Assembly: GCA_041914785.1 (NCBI GenBank)
Contig: JAYSCT010000141.1
Span: 1 to 11,242, forward strand
DNA length: 11,242 nt
Source: Pelomonas sp041914785
GTDB taxonomy: Bacteria; Pseudomonadota; Gammaproteobacteria; Burkholderiales; Burkholderiaceae_C
Direction of reading: 5' to 3'
In this document: positions 6,019 to 11,242 of the stretch, one piece after another
How positions within the stretch are numbered: position 1 is the stretch's first letter
Layout of the letters: each line of letters starts with the position of its first letter
Made by a program: the position numbers and the translations under genes
The notes under the pieces: generated by a model
The model's database searches: none
The model's input: the letters and a program-made list of their open reading frames with translations, nothing else
Told to the model about the DNA's origin: nothing

Positions 6019-8276
6019 CAGGGGCGGGTGCGGGACACCCGCTGGACGGCCGGCGTGCGGCGCAGCACGCGCAGCACGTCGGCCAGGTGCAGGCGGTCGC
6101 GCACGGCGATGAGCAGGCTCATCTCCACCTCCTCCAGCGCCGGCGCCTCGTCGCCCATCGCGATGTGCGTGATGTCGGCCTCGGCCTGGGCCACGGCCTG
6201 CGCCACCTGGGCCAGCACACCCTTGCCATTGGTCAGCAGCAGCGACACGCCCACCTCGAAGGCACGCGTCAGCTCCTCGGCCCATTCCACGCGGATCCAG
6301 TGCTCGCTGTCACGCTGGAACAGCCGCTTGCCGACGGCGCAGTCGCAGGTGTGCACCACCAGGCCTTCGCCGCGGCCCAGGTAGCCACGCACCTCGTCGC
6401 CGGGGATGGGGCGGCAGCAACTGGCCAGCTGCACGGAGGCGCCTTCGCTGCCGTCGATGGTGACGCTGGCGCGGTCCACCGGCGTCTCCGAGAACCGGCC
6501 CAGCGTCAGCGCCAGCGCGTCGGGGCGCTGGCCCTGCTCGGCCATCAGCCGCGCCAGCTTCTTGGCGATGATGGCGGCGATCTTGCGGCCGGCGCCGATG
6601 TCCACCAGCAGCTGCTCGGTGCCTGCGCTGCCCGCCCACTCGGCCAGGTCGTGCCAGATCGGCGCTTCGGGCGCGTCCAGTTCCAGGCTGGGCAGGGCCA
6701 GGCCTTCCACGCGCATGGCCTGGGCCAGCATCTTCTCGCCCAGCTCGCGCGACTCCTCCTGCTCCAGGTCCTTCAGGTAGTGGCGGATCTTGGAGCGCGC
6801 GCGGCCGGTGCGCACGAAGCTCAGCCAGGCCGGGTTGGGGCTGGCGCCGGGGGCGGTGACGATCTCGACGATGTCGCCGCTCTTGAGCTCGGCGCGCAGC
6901 GGCACGGCCTCGCCGTTGACCTGGGCGGCCACGCAGTGGTCGCCGACGTCGGAGTGGATGGCGTAGGCGAAGTCCACCGGCGTCGCGCCCTTGGGCAGCG
7001 CCATGATCTTGGACTTGGGCGTGAAGACGTAGATGGAGTCCGGGAACAGGTCGATCTTGACGTGCTCCAGGAACTCGTTGGCGTCGCGCGTCTCGTCCTG
7101 GATGTCGATGAGGCTCTGCAGCCAGCGGGCATTGGCCTGCTGCGCGATCAGCGCCGACGCCTGCTTGCCGCGGCTCTTGTAGATCCAGTGCGCCGCCACG
7201 CCCTGCTCGGCGATCTGGTGCATGCCCTCGGTGCGCAGCTGGAACTCCAGCGGGGTCGCCAGCGGTCCCATCAGCGTCGTGTGCAGCGACTGGTAGCCGT
7301 TGTCCTTTTGGTTGGCGATGTAGTCCTTGAAGCGGCCGGCCTGTGGCTTGTAGAGCTGGTGCAGCACGCCCAGGGCCGTGTAGCACTGCAGCGGCTCCTC
7401 GGTGAGGATGCGGAAGCCGAAGATGTCGCTGACCTGCGCGAAGCTCATCAGCCCCTTCTCGCGCATCTTCTTGTAGATGGAATAGACGGTCTTCTCGCGG
7501 CCCTGCACCTCGACGCGCATGCTGGCCTTGGCGAAGGCCGCGCGGATCTCGCCCTCGATGCGCGACACCAGGTCGCGCCGGTTGCCGCGCGCCTTGGCCA
7601 CGGCCTTGGACAGCGCCGCGTAGCGCCAGGGGTGGAAGTAGCGGAAGGACAGGTCCTCCAGCTCGCGGAAGGTCTGGTTCAGGCCCAGCCGGTGCGCGAT
7701 GGGCGCGTAGATGTCGAAGGTCTCGCGCGCGATGCGGCGCGCCTTGTGCGGCGCCATCGCGCCCATCGTGCGCATGTTGTGCAGCCGGTCTGCCAGCTTG
7801 ATGAGGATGACGCGCAGGTCGCGCGCCATCGCCAGCAGCATCTTGCGGAAGGACTCGGCCTGCGATTCCTCCTTGGTGGAGAACTGCAGCTTGTCCAGCT
7901 TGGTCAGGCCGTCGACGAGATCAGCCGTCGTCGCGTCGAACTTCTCGATCAGCTCGGCCTTGGAGACGCCGCAGTCCTCGACGACGTCGTGCATCAGCGC
8001 CGCCATCAGCGCCTGGGCATCCAGCCGCCACTCGGCGCAGATGCCGGCCACCGCGATGGGGTGGGTGATGTAGGGCTCGCCGGTGGCCCGCTTCTGGCCC
8101 AGGTGGGCCTCGTCGGCGAACTTGTAGGCCTCGCGCACGCGCTTGACCTCGGCCTTGCTCAGGTAGCCGAGCTTGGGGAGGAGGGCGTCGAAGGAGGCGG
8201 CCTCCGCCGGCGTCGGCGGAGCCGGCTGCCGCAATCCAGGCAGTGTGAACCAGGCAGTCAGGGAGCGTTGGGCCAT
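6018..8276 (-). CDS. spoT: Bifunctional (p)ppGpp synthetase/hydrolase SpoT
   Basis: The 752-aa product is a full-length Rel/Spo homologue that makes and degrades (p)ppGpp in the cytoplasm. The hydrolase domain (about 48-200) keeps its metal-site signatures: H72 in THPIAVA, HDVVED at 96-101, and LADRLHNMRT at 161-170. The synthetase domain (about 255-370) has GREKTVYSIYKKM, RFKDYIANQKDNGYQSLHTT and LEFQLRTEGMHQIAEQGVAAHW. A TGS domain follows (about 408-472, DSIYVFTPKSKIMALPKGAT and SGDIVEIVTAPG). The conserved-cysteine region has SCC at 619-621 and CDC at 644-646, and a C-terminal ACT domain spans about 672-750. Both catalytic halves look intact; a RelA would usually have lost the HDxxED motif. 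Position after gmk-rpoZ supports spoT. No good Shine-Dalgarno precedes the ATG, and a strong hairpin separates it from rpoZ, so it may be expressed partly on its own or below rpoZ. Confidence 0.97.
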   Translation of the reverse strand: MAQRSLTAWFTLPGLRQPAPPTPAEAASFDALLPKLGYLSKAEVKRVREAYKFADEAHLGQKRATGEPYITHPIAVAGICAEWRLDAQALMAALMHDVVEDCGVSKAELIEKFDATTADLVDGLTKLDKLQFSTKEESQAESFRKMLLAMARDLRVILIKLADRLHNMRTMGAMAPHKARRIARETFDIYAPIAHRLGLNQTFRELEDLSFRYFHPWRYAALSKAVAKARGNRRDLVSRIEGEIRAAFAKASMRVEVQGREKTVYSIYKKMREKGLMSFAQVSDIFGFRILTEEPLQCYTALGVLHQLYKPQAGRFKDYIANQKDNGYQSLHTTLMGPLATPLEFQLRTEGMHQIAEQGVAAHWIYKSRGKQASALIAQQANARWLQSLIDIQDETRDANEFLEHVKIDLFPDSIYVFTPKSKIMALPKGATPVDFAYAIHSDVGDHCVAAQVNGEAVPLRAELKSGDIVEIVTAPGASPNPAWLSFVRTGRARSKIRHYLKDLEQEESRELGEKMLAQAMRVEGLALPSLELDAPEAPIWHDLAEWAGSAGTEQLLVDIGAGRKIAAIIAKKLARLMAEQGQRPDALALTLGRFSETPVDRASVTIDGSEGASVQLASCCRPIPGDEVRGYLGRGEGLVVHTCDCAVGKRLFQRDSEHWIRVEWAEELTRAFEVGVSLLLTNGKGVLAQVAQAVAQAEADITHIAMGDEAPALEEVEMSLLIAVRDRLHLADVLRVLRRTPAVQRVSRTRP

Positions 8277-8308
8277 AGGTGCCCGAATTTAGCCGAAGCC
8301 GAAATGGC

Positions 8309-8332
8309 AACGGGCGTCCGAGGACGCCCGTT
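8309..8332 (-). terminator. Strong hairpin between rpoZ and spoT (terminator or attenuator)
   Basis: AACGGGCGTCC (8309-8319) and GGACGCCCGTT (8322-8332) are perfect 11-bp arms separated by GA. Sterically this gives a 10-bp stem with a 4-nt loop. It lies 21 nt after the rpoZ stop and 32 nt before the spoT start. On the minus strand it is followed by TTGCCATTTC, a poor U tract, so partial termination or 3'-end processing of gmk-rpoZ mRNA is more likely than full termination. Confidence 0.6.
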
Positions 8333-8353
8333 TCATGTTCAGCGCGTGGCGGC

Positions 8354-8557
8354 TTAGACCGGCACCTTGCGCAGCATCTCCAGGCCCACTTCGCCCGCGG
8401 CGATTTCGCGCAGCGCGGTCACGCTGGGCTTGTTCTTGCTCTCGATGCGGGGGCTGTGGCCCTGGCTCAGCATGCGGGCGCGGTAGGTCGCCGCCAGCAC
8501 GAGCTGGAAGCGGTTGGGGATCTTGGTCAGGCAGTCTTCGACGGTGATGCGGGCCAT
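8354..8557 (-). CDS. rpoZ: DNA-directed RNA polymerase subunit omega
   Basis: The 67-aa product is the omega subunit, which wraps the C-terminal part of beta-prime, aids RNA polymerase assembly and in proteobacteria contributes to a ppGpp-binding site. The start MARITVEDCLTKIPNRFQLV is the diagnostic omega N-terminus, followed by ATYRARML and the NKPSVTALREIAAGEVGLE helix. The length is normal for betaproteobacteria. The start is supported by AAGGA at 8563-8567, 5 nt before the ATG. It lies 24 bp downstream of gmk and upstream of spoT, the common proteobacterial order in which these ppGpp-related genes are co-transcribed. No anomalies are seen. Confidence 0.97.
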   Translation of the reverse strand: MARITVEDCLTKIPNRFQLVLAATYRARMLSQGHSPRIESKNKPSVTALREIAAGEVGLEMLRKVPV

Positions 8558-8581
8558 GGTGTTCCTTGAATTGATGCGCGA

Positions 8582-9202
8582 TCAGGGCAGATCGAGCGCC
8601 TGAAAGACGGCAGAGCGGTTGCGCCGCTGAGCCGCATATTTTAGCCGCTGCGCGTGGACGATGGCCTTGAGGTCGAAAACGGCCGTGTCGAACACCGCAT
8701 TCACGACGACGAAGTCGAAGTTCTGCGCCTGCGCCACCTCGATGCGCGCGTTGTTCATGCGCTTGGCGATGACCTCCGGCGCGGTGTCGCCGCGGCGGCT
8801 CAGGCGCAGGCGCAGCTCGTCCCAGCTCGGCGGCAGGATGAAGATCAGCACGGCGTACGGGAACAGCTGCTTGATCTGCAGCGCGCCCTGGAAGTCGATC
8901 TCCAGCACGACGTCCTCGCCGGCCTGCAGCCGTGTCTCGATGCCGGCGCGCGAGGTGCCGTAGAGGTTGTCATGCACCTCGGCCCACTCGAAGAACTCGC
9001 CGCGGGCGGCCATCGCGCGGAACTCGTCCGGCGAGATGAACCAGTACTCGCGGCCATGCTGCTCCTGGCCGCGCGGCGCGCGCGACGTGTGGGAGACGGA
9101 GACGGCCAGGCGGGCGTCCAGCTCCAGCAGCGCCTTCACGAGGCTGGATTTGCCGGCGCCGCTCGGGGCGGCGACGACGAAGAGATTGCCGGGGTATTCC
9201 AT
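8582..9202 (-). CDS. gmk: Guanylate kinase
   Basis: Guanylate kinase phosphorylates GMP to GDP with ATP, an essential cytoplasmic step in GTP and (p)ppGpp supply. From the ATG at 9200-9202 the product is 206 aa, the usual size. The P-loop is APSGAGKSS near residue 12. The GMP-binding region shows SVSHTSRAPRGQEQHGREYW. DVVLEIDFQGALQIKQLFP and ILPPSWDELRLRLSRRG (the lid region) follow, with the conserved RMNNARIEV near the C-terminus. A longer version beginning at a TTG (9248-9250) would add 16 residues (AAPPDRARPTEPDPD and others) that look like translated leader. I prefer the ATG because MEYPGNLFVV is the family N-terminus, although neither start has a well-spaced Shine-Dalgarno. It is first in the gmk-rpoZ-spoT cluster and divergent from the NO-response operon. 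Confidence 0.96.
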   Translation of the reverse strand: MEYPGNLFVVAAPSGAGKSSLVKALLELDARLAVSVSHTSRAPRGQEQHGREYWFISPDEFRAMAARGEFFEWAEVHDNLYGTSRAGIETRLQAGEDVVLEIDFQGALQIKQLFPYAVLIFILPPSWDELRLRLSRRGDTAPEVIAKRMNNARIEVAQAQNFDFVVVNAVFDTAVFDLKAIVHAQRLKYAAQRRNRSAVFQALDLP

Positions 9203-9253
9203 GTCGGGGTCGGGTTCGGTGGGCCGCGCCCGGTCGGGCGGCGCGGCCAAGTC

Positions 9254-9274
9254 CTTGTGCAGTCACAAGTTTTT
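9254..9274 (+). terminator. Terminator-like hairpin with T5 tract, pointing toward the norB operon
   Basis: CTTGTG (9254-9259) and CACAAG (9264-9269) form a 6-bp stem with a 4-nt loop, followed on the plus strand by TTTTT (9270-9274). This is a short intrinsic-terminator pattern on the + strand, where no annotated gene ends, so it could block antisense transcripts of gmk from entering the NO operon. On the minus strand the same palindrome lies in the gmk leader, just before the alternative TTG start, and could equally be an operator or an RNA hairpin. Confidence 0.4.
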
Positions 9275-9316
9275 GTTCGTGCAAGGCCGGAAATCCTCGC
9301 CGAACGGCAGCCGCTG

Positions 9317-9322
9317 ATTTTA
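9317..9322 (-). promoter_or_regulatory. Possible -10 element of the gmk promoter
   Basis: On the minus strand this reads TAAAAT, a good sigma-70 -10 hexamer in an otherwise very GC-rich stretch, about 115 bp upstream of the gmk ATG. The upstream -35 position is GC-rich and matches poorly, so this is a weak call. Confidence 0.25.
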
Positions 9323-9390
9323 GCTTGCGGCCGCGAGGCCGCCCGCAGCGCCGCCAGGCGAGGGCGCGCGTGCCGGGATCCCGCCCGCAT

Positions 9391-9404
9391 TTGACGGATG
9401 TCAA
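9391..9404 (+). promoter_or_regulatory. FNR/Dnr-family binding site upstream of the NO-response operon
   Basis: TTGACGGATGTCAA is a perfect 5-4-5 palindrome matching the TTGAT-N4-ATCAA consensus of the CRP/FNR family except for the C/G pair next to the spacer. FNR/Anr (oxygen sensing) and Dnr/NnrR (NO sensing) use such sites. The centre is 9397.5. A class II activator site at -41.5 would put the start at about 9439, and a CAGAAT hexamer (9427-9432; 4 of 6 matches to TATAAT) falls exactly at -12 to -7 for that start. Which family member binds cannot be told from the site. Confidence 0.75.
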
Positions 9405-9429
9405 AGGCCCGCGGCCAAGCGCTCTTCAG

Positions 9430-9452
9430 AATGTGCATGCAAAATGCATATT
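9430..9452 (+). promoter_or_regulatory. NsrR-type operator overlapping the predicted start of the NO-response operon
   Basis: NsrR sites are two 11-bp half-sites (AANATGCATTT) as an inverted repeat with 1-bp spacing. The right half here, 9442-9452, read on the minus strand is AATATGCATTT, a full match. The left half, 9430-9440, is AATGTGCATGC, matching 8 of 11 positions relative to the right half. They are separated by A9441. The operator covers the -10 end and the predicted start, as expected for a repressor released by NO. Confidence 0.65.
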
Positions 9453-9454
9453 AA

Positions 9455-9460
9455 GAGGAG
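9455..9460 (+). promoter_or_regulatory. Ribosome binding site for the DUF2249 gene
   Basis: GAGGAG lies 5 nt before the ATG at 9466. A GTG codon directly before it is in frame but only 2 nt from the site, so the ATG is the better start. Confidence 0.7.
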
Positions 9461-9465
9461 CAGTG

Positions 9466-9750
9466 ATGACACTGACCAGCTACGGCACCAAGATCGACCT
9501 GCGCCCGCTATCCCCGCGCGAGCGACACCCGTTGGTCTTCAACACCCTTCGCAGCCTGGGCGCCGGTGAATCGGTCGAGCTGACGAACGACCACGACCCC
9601 CGGCCGCTGCTCGACCAGCTCCGCGCCGAATGGCCCGGCCGCTTCACGTGGGACGACGTGCAGAGCGGCCCCGAGGTCTGGCGCGTGCGCATCGTCAAGC
9701 TCGCCGCCCATGGCGATGGCCGCTGCTGCGGCTCCTGCGGCGGCGCCTGA
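9466..9750 (+). CDS. DUF2249 domain protein with Cys-rich C-terminal tail
   Basis: The product is 94 aa. The body matches the DUF2249 family: IDLRPLSPRERHPLVFNTL (10-28), then GESVELTNDHDPRPLLDQL (34-52) with the conserved HDPRP, and QSGPEVWRVRI near residue 66-76. Members are small soluble proteins frequently found beside NO reductase, nitrite reductase or hemerythrin genes under NO/anaerobic control; their biochemical role is not established. The C-terminal tail GDGRCCGSCGGA adds three closely spaced cysteines (C87, C88, C91), plausible for metal binding or thiol chemistry. The start at 9466 is set by GAGGAG; upstream in-frame codons fall in the operator and are not coding. It is the first gene of an operon, 34 bp before norB. 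The family call is strong, the function inferred only from context. Confidence 0.88.
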   Translation: MTLTSYGTKIDLRPLSPRERHPLVFNTLRSLGAGESVELTNDHDPRPLLDQLRAEWPGRFTWDDVQSGPEVWRVRIVKLAAHGDGRCCGSCGGA

Positions 9751-9773
9751 CGGCCGGCCGCTTCACCCACTAC

Positions 9774-9778
9774 GAGGG
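9774..9778 (+). promoter_or_regulatory. Ribosome binding site for norB
   Basis: GAGGG lies 6 nt upstream of the ATG at 9785 and supports this start, which also places the first membrane helix right at the N-terminus. Confidence 0.6.
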
Positions 9779-9784
9779 CACATC

Positions 9785-11242
9785 ATGAACAACGCAAGCA
9801 GGCTCTGGCGCTGGCTGGGCCTCATCTTCGTCCTGTCGTTCGGGGCCTTGGGCTACCTGGGCTGGCAGATCTATCTCTCCGCACCGCCCATTCCCAGGCA
9901 GGTCGTGACGACCGATGGCGACGTGCTGTACACGGCCGAGCAGATCCAGCTCGGCCAGCAGGCCTGGCTGTCGGCCGGCGGCCAGCAACTGGGCACCGTC
10001 TGGGGCCATGGCGCCTACGTGGCGCCGGACTGGTCGGCCGACTGGCTGCACCGCGAGGCCGTGGCGCTGCGCGCGCGGCGCGTGGCCGAGCAGCAGCAGG
10101 GCGGCCGGGCGCTGGGCAGTGCCGAGCAGGCTGCCGTTGACCAGGGCGTGCGCGAGGAAATGCGCCGCAACACCTATGACGACAGCAACGGCGTCGTGAA
10201 GGTCTCGGCCTTGCGCGCGCAGGCCATCCGCGAGGTGGCGGCGCACTACGACGGCCTGTTCGGCACCGATCCGCGCCTGGACAAGCTGCGCGACCAGTAC
10301 GCGATGACGTCGGGCAGCCTGCCGGACGCCGAGAACCGCCAGGCGCTGACGGCATTCTTCTTCTGGTCGGCCTGGGCGGCCACGACGGACCGGCCGGGCG
10401 AGGCCGGGCTGTCCTACACCAGCAACTGGCCGCATGAGCCGCTGGTGGGCAACGTGATGAGCACTTCTGCCGCGATGTGGTCGATGGCCAGCATCGTGCT
10501 GCTGCTGGCCGGCATCGCCGCGATGCTGTGGCTGCACAAGGGCGATGCGCATGAGGACGACGCCGCCGTGCCCGCCACCGATCCGCTGATCGGGGCCAAG
10601 GCGACGCCGTCGATGAAGGCCACGCGCAAGTACTTCTTCATCGTCATCGCGCTGATGCTGCTGCAGATCGGCATGGGCGTCATCACGGCCCACTACGCGG
10701 TGGAAGGCCAGTCGTTCTTCGGCCTGCCGCTCGCGGAAATCCTGCCGTACACCATCAGCCGCACCGTGCACACGCAGATCGGCGTGTTCTGGATCGCCAC
10801 CGCGTGGCTGGCGACCGGCCTGTACGTCGCACCGCTGCTGTCGGGCCGCGAGCCCAGGTTGCAGAAGCTCGGTGTCGACGCGCTGTTCTGGGCGCTGATC
10901 ATCGTCGTGCTGGGCTCCACGATCACCGGCTGGCTGGGCACGCTGCAGCACCGCGGCGTGGACTTCAGCTTCTGGTTCGGCAACCAGGGCCTGGAGTTCA
11001 CGAGCATGGGCCGCTTCTGGCAGATCCTGCTGTTCGTCGGCCTGCTGTTCTGGGTCTTCCTGCTGGGCCGCGCGCTGTGGCCGGCGCTGAAGAAGGCGTC
11101 CGAGACCCGCGGCCTCATCGCCATGGTGTTCCTGTCGGCCACCTGCATCGGCGGGTTCTACGCGACCTCGCTCGCCTGGGGCCAGCACACGCACTACTCG
11201 ATGGTCGAGTACTGGCGCTGGTGGCTGGTGCACCTGTGGGTG
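9785..11242 (+). CDS. norB: Quinol-dependent nitric oxide reductase (qNor), 5' part, runs off the right edge
   Basis: qNor reduces two NO to N2O at a heme b3/non-heme iron centre in the inner membrane, taking electrons from quinol. The frame is open from 9785 to the end of the window, 486 codons without a stop; the family is about 760 aa. A first helix (WRWLGLIFVLSFGALGYLGW, residues 8-27) precedes a periplasmic domain with LGQQAWLSAGGQQLGTVWGH, RRNTYDD and LSYTSNWPHEPLVGN, the fused cytochrome-c-like domain without a CXXCH heme motif that distinguishes qNor from cNor NorB. Later helices include YFFIVIALMLLQIGMGVITA, then AHYAVEGQSFFGLPLAEILP and TISRTVHTQIGVFWIATAW, with a His heme ligand in RTVHTQ. 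The window ends at EYWRWWLVHLWV, just before the expected EGFFE catalytic segment. It is co-directional with the DUF2249 gene, 34 bp apart, under the FNR and NsrR sites. Confidence 0.95.
   Translation, partial: MNNASRLWRWLGLIFVLSFGALGYLGWQIYLSAPPIPRQVVTTDGDVLYTAEQIQLGQQAWLSAGGQQLGTVWGHGAYVAPDWSADWLHREAVALRARRVAEQQQGGRALGSAEQAAVDQGVREEMRRNTYDDSNGVVKVSALRAQAIREVAAHYDGLFGTDPRLDKLRDQYAMTSGSLPDAENRQALTAFFFWSAWAATTDRPGEAGLSYTSNWPHEPLVGNVMSTSAAMWSMASIVLLLAGIAAMLWLHKGDAHEDDAAVPATDPLIGAKATPSMKATRKYFFIVIALMLLQIGMGVITAHYAVEGQSFFGLPLAEILPYTISRTVHTQIGVFWIATAWLATGLYVAPLLSGREPRLQKLGVDALFWALIIVVLGSTITGWLGTLQHRGVDFSFWFGNQGLEFTSMGRFWQILLFVGLLFWVFLLGRALWPALKKASETRGLIAMVFLSATCIGGFYATSLAWGQHTHYSMVEYWRWWLVHLWV

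Noticed and set aside
5955..8357. An 800-codon open frame on the + strand opposite spoT
   Set aside because: Antisense shadow; the minus strand encodes a complete SpoT with all catalytic motifs, and the plus frame has Leu/Gln/Arg/His-biased composition without domains.
9203..9250. N-terminal extension of gmk from a TTG start
   Set aside because: The extra 16 residues are Pro/Arg/Asp-rich and not family-like; the ATG at 9202 gives the normal length and conserved N-terminus.
9770..11233. A 487-codon open frame on the minus strand at the right end
   Set aside because: Antisense shadow of norB; low-complexity composition and no start context, whereas the plus strand is a recognisable qNor.
1..11242. 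CRISPR array, insertion sequence, toxin-antitoxin or phage-defence genes
   Set aside because: No spaced direct repeats of CRISPR type, no transposase or integrase motifs and no defence-system domains were seen in any frame; the only tandem repeat is the contiguous one after greB.

Overview
The window is GC-rich chromosomal DNA that reads as a betaproteobacterium of the order Burkholderiales (a Rubrivivax, Leptothrix or Roseateles-like lineage is a reasonable guess). This rests on the gmk-rpoZ-spoT order, a full-length bifunctional SpoT with alanine-rich Burkholderiales-type sequence, a greB nearby, and a nitric oxide reductase gene with FNR/NsrR-type control sites. No 16S or other phylogenetic marker is present, so the genus is not determinable.

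Layout, left to right. (1) The 3' part of greB (+ strand) ends at 368. (2) A degenerate 32-bp tandem repeat (341-463) fills the gap to the next gene and contains the stop codons of both convergent genes. It can fold into three strong GC hairpins. (3) A two-gene minus-strand operon follows: a 1255-aa TonB-dependent receptor (5751 to 1984) and, after 10 bp, a 504-aa exported Sel1/TPR-repeat protein (1973 to 459). The Sel1 protein carries a TonB-box-like segment (VKVTGQR) just after its signal peptide. (4) An AT-rich, structure-rich 266-bp intergenic region (5752-6017) holds the likely promoter and leader of that operon and the end of the next one. (5) The housekeeping cluster gmk-rpoZ-spoT lies on the minus strand (9202 to 6018), with a strong hairpin between rpoZ and spoT. 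(6) A divergent 263-bp intergenic region (9203-9465) carries a perfect FNR/Dnr-type palindrome, a good -10 and an NsrR-type operator. (7) A plus-strand NO-response operon follows: a small DUF2249 protein with a Cys-rich tail, then quinol-dependent nitric oxide reductase norB, which runs off the right edge.

How the genes work together. gmk, rpoZ and spoT link guanine nucleotide supply, RNA polymerase assembly and (p)ppGpp turnover, and greB rescues stalled polymerase. The receptor/Sel1 pair sits between spoT and greB, which are neighbours in several Burkholderiales, and looks like an accessory outer-membrane uptake module. The right-hand operon is a NO detoxification or denitrification unit predicted to be switched on by low oxygen and NO.

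The most novel-looking items are the Sel1 partner with a receptor-like TonB-box motif, the greB-derived repeat that holds both convergent stop codons, and the dual FNR/NsrR promoter architecture. Very long antisense reading frames opposite the receptor, spoT and norB are GC-bias shadows and are not annotated. norB itself is real although it has no stop codon inside the window.
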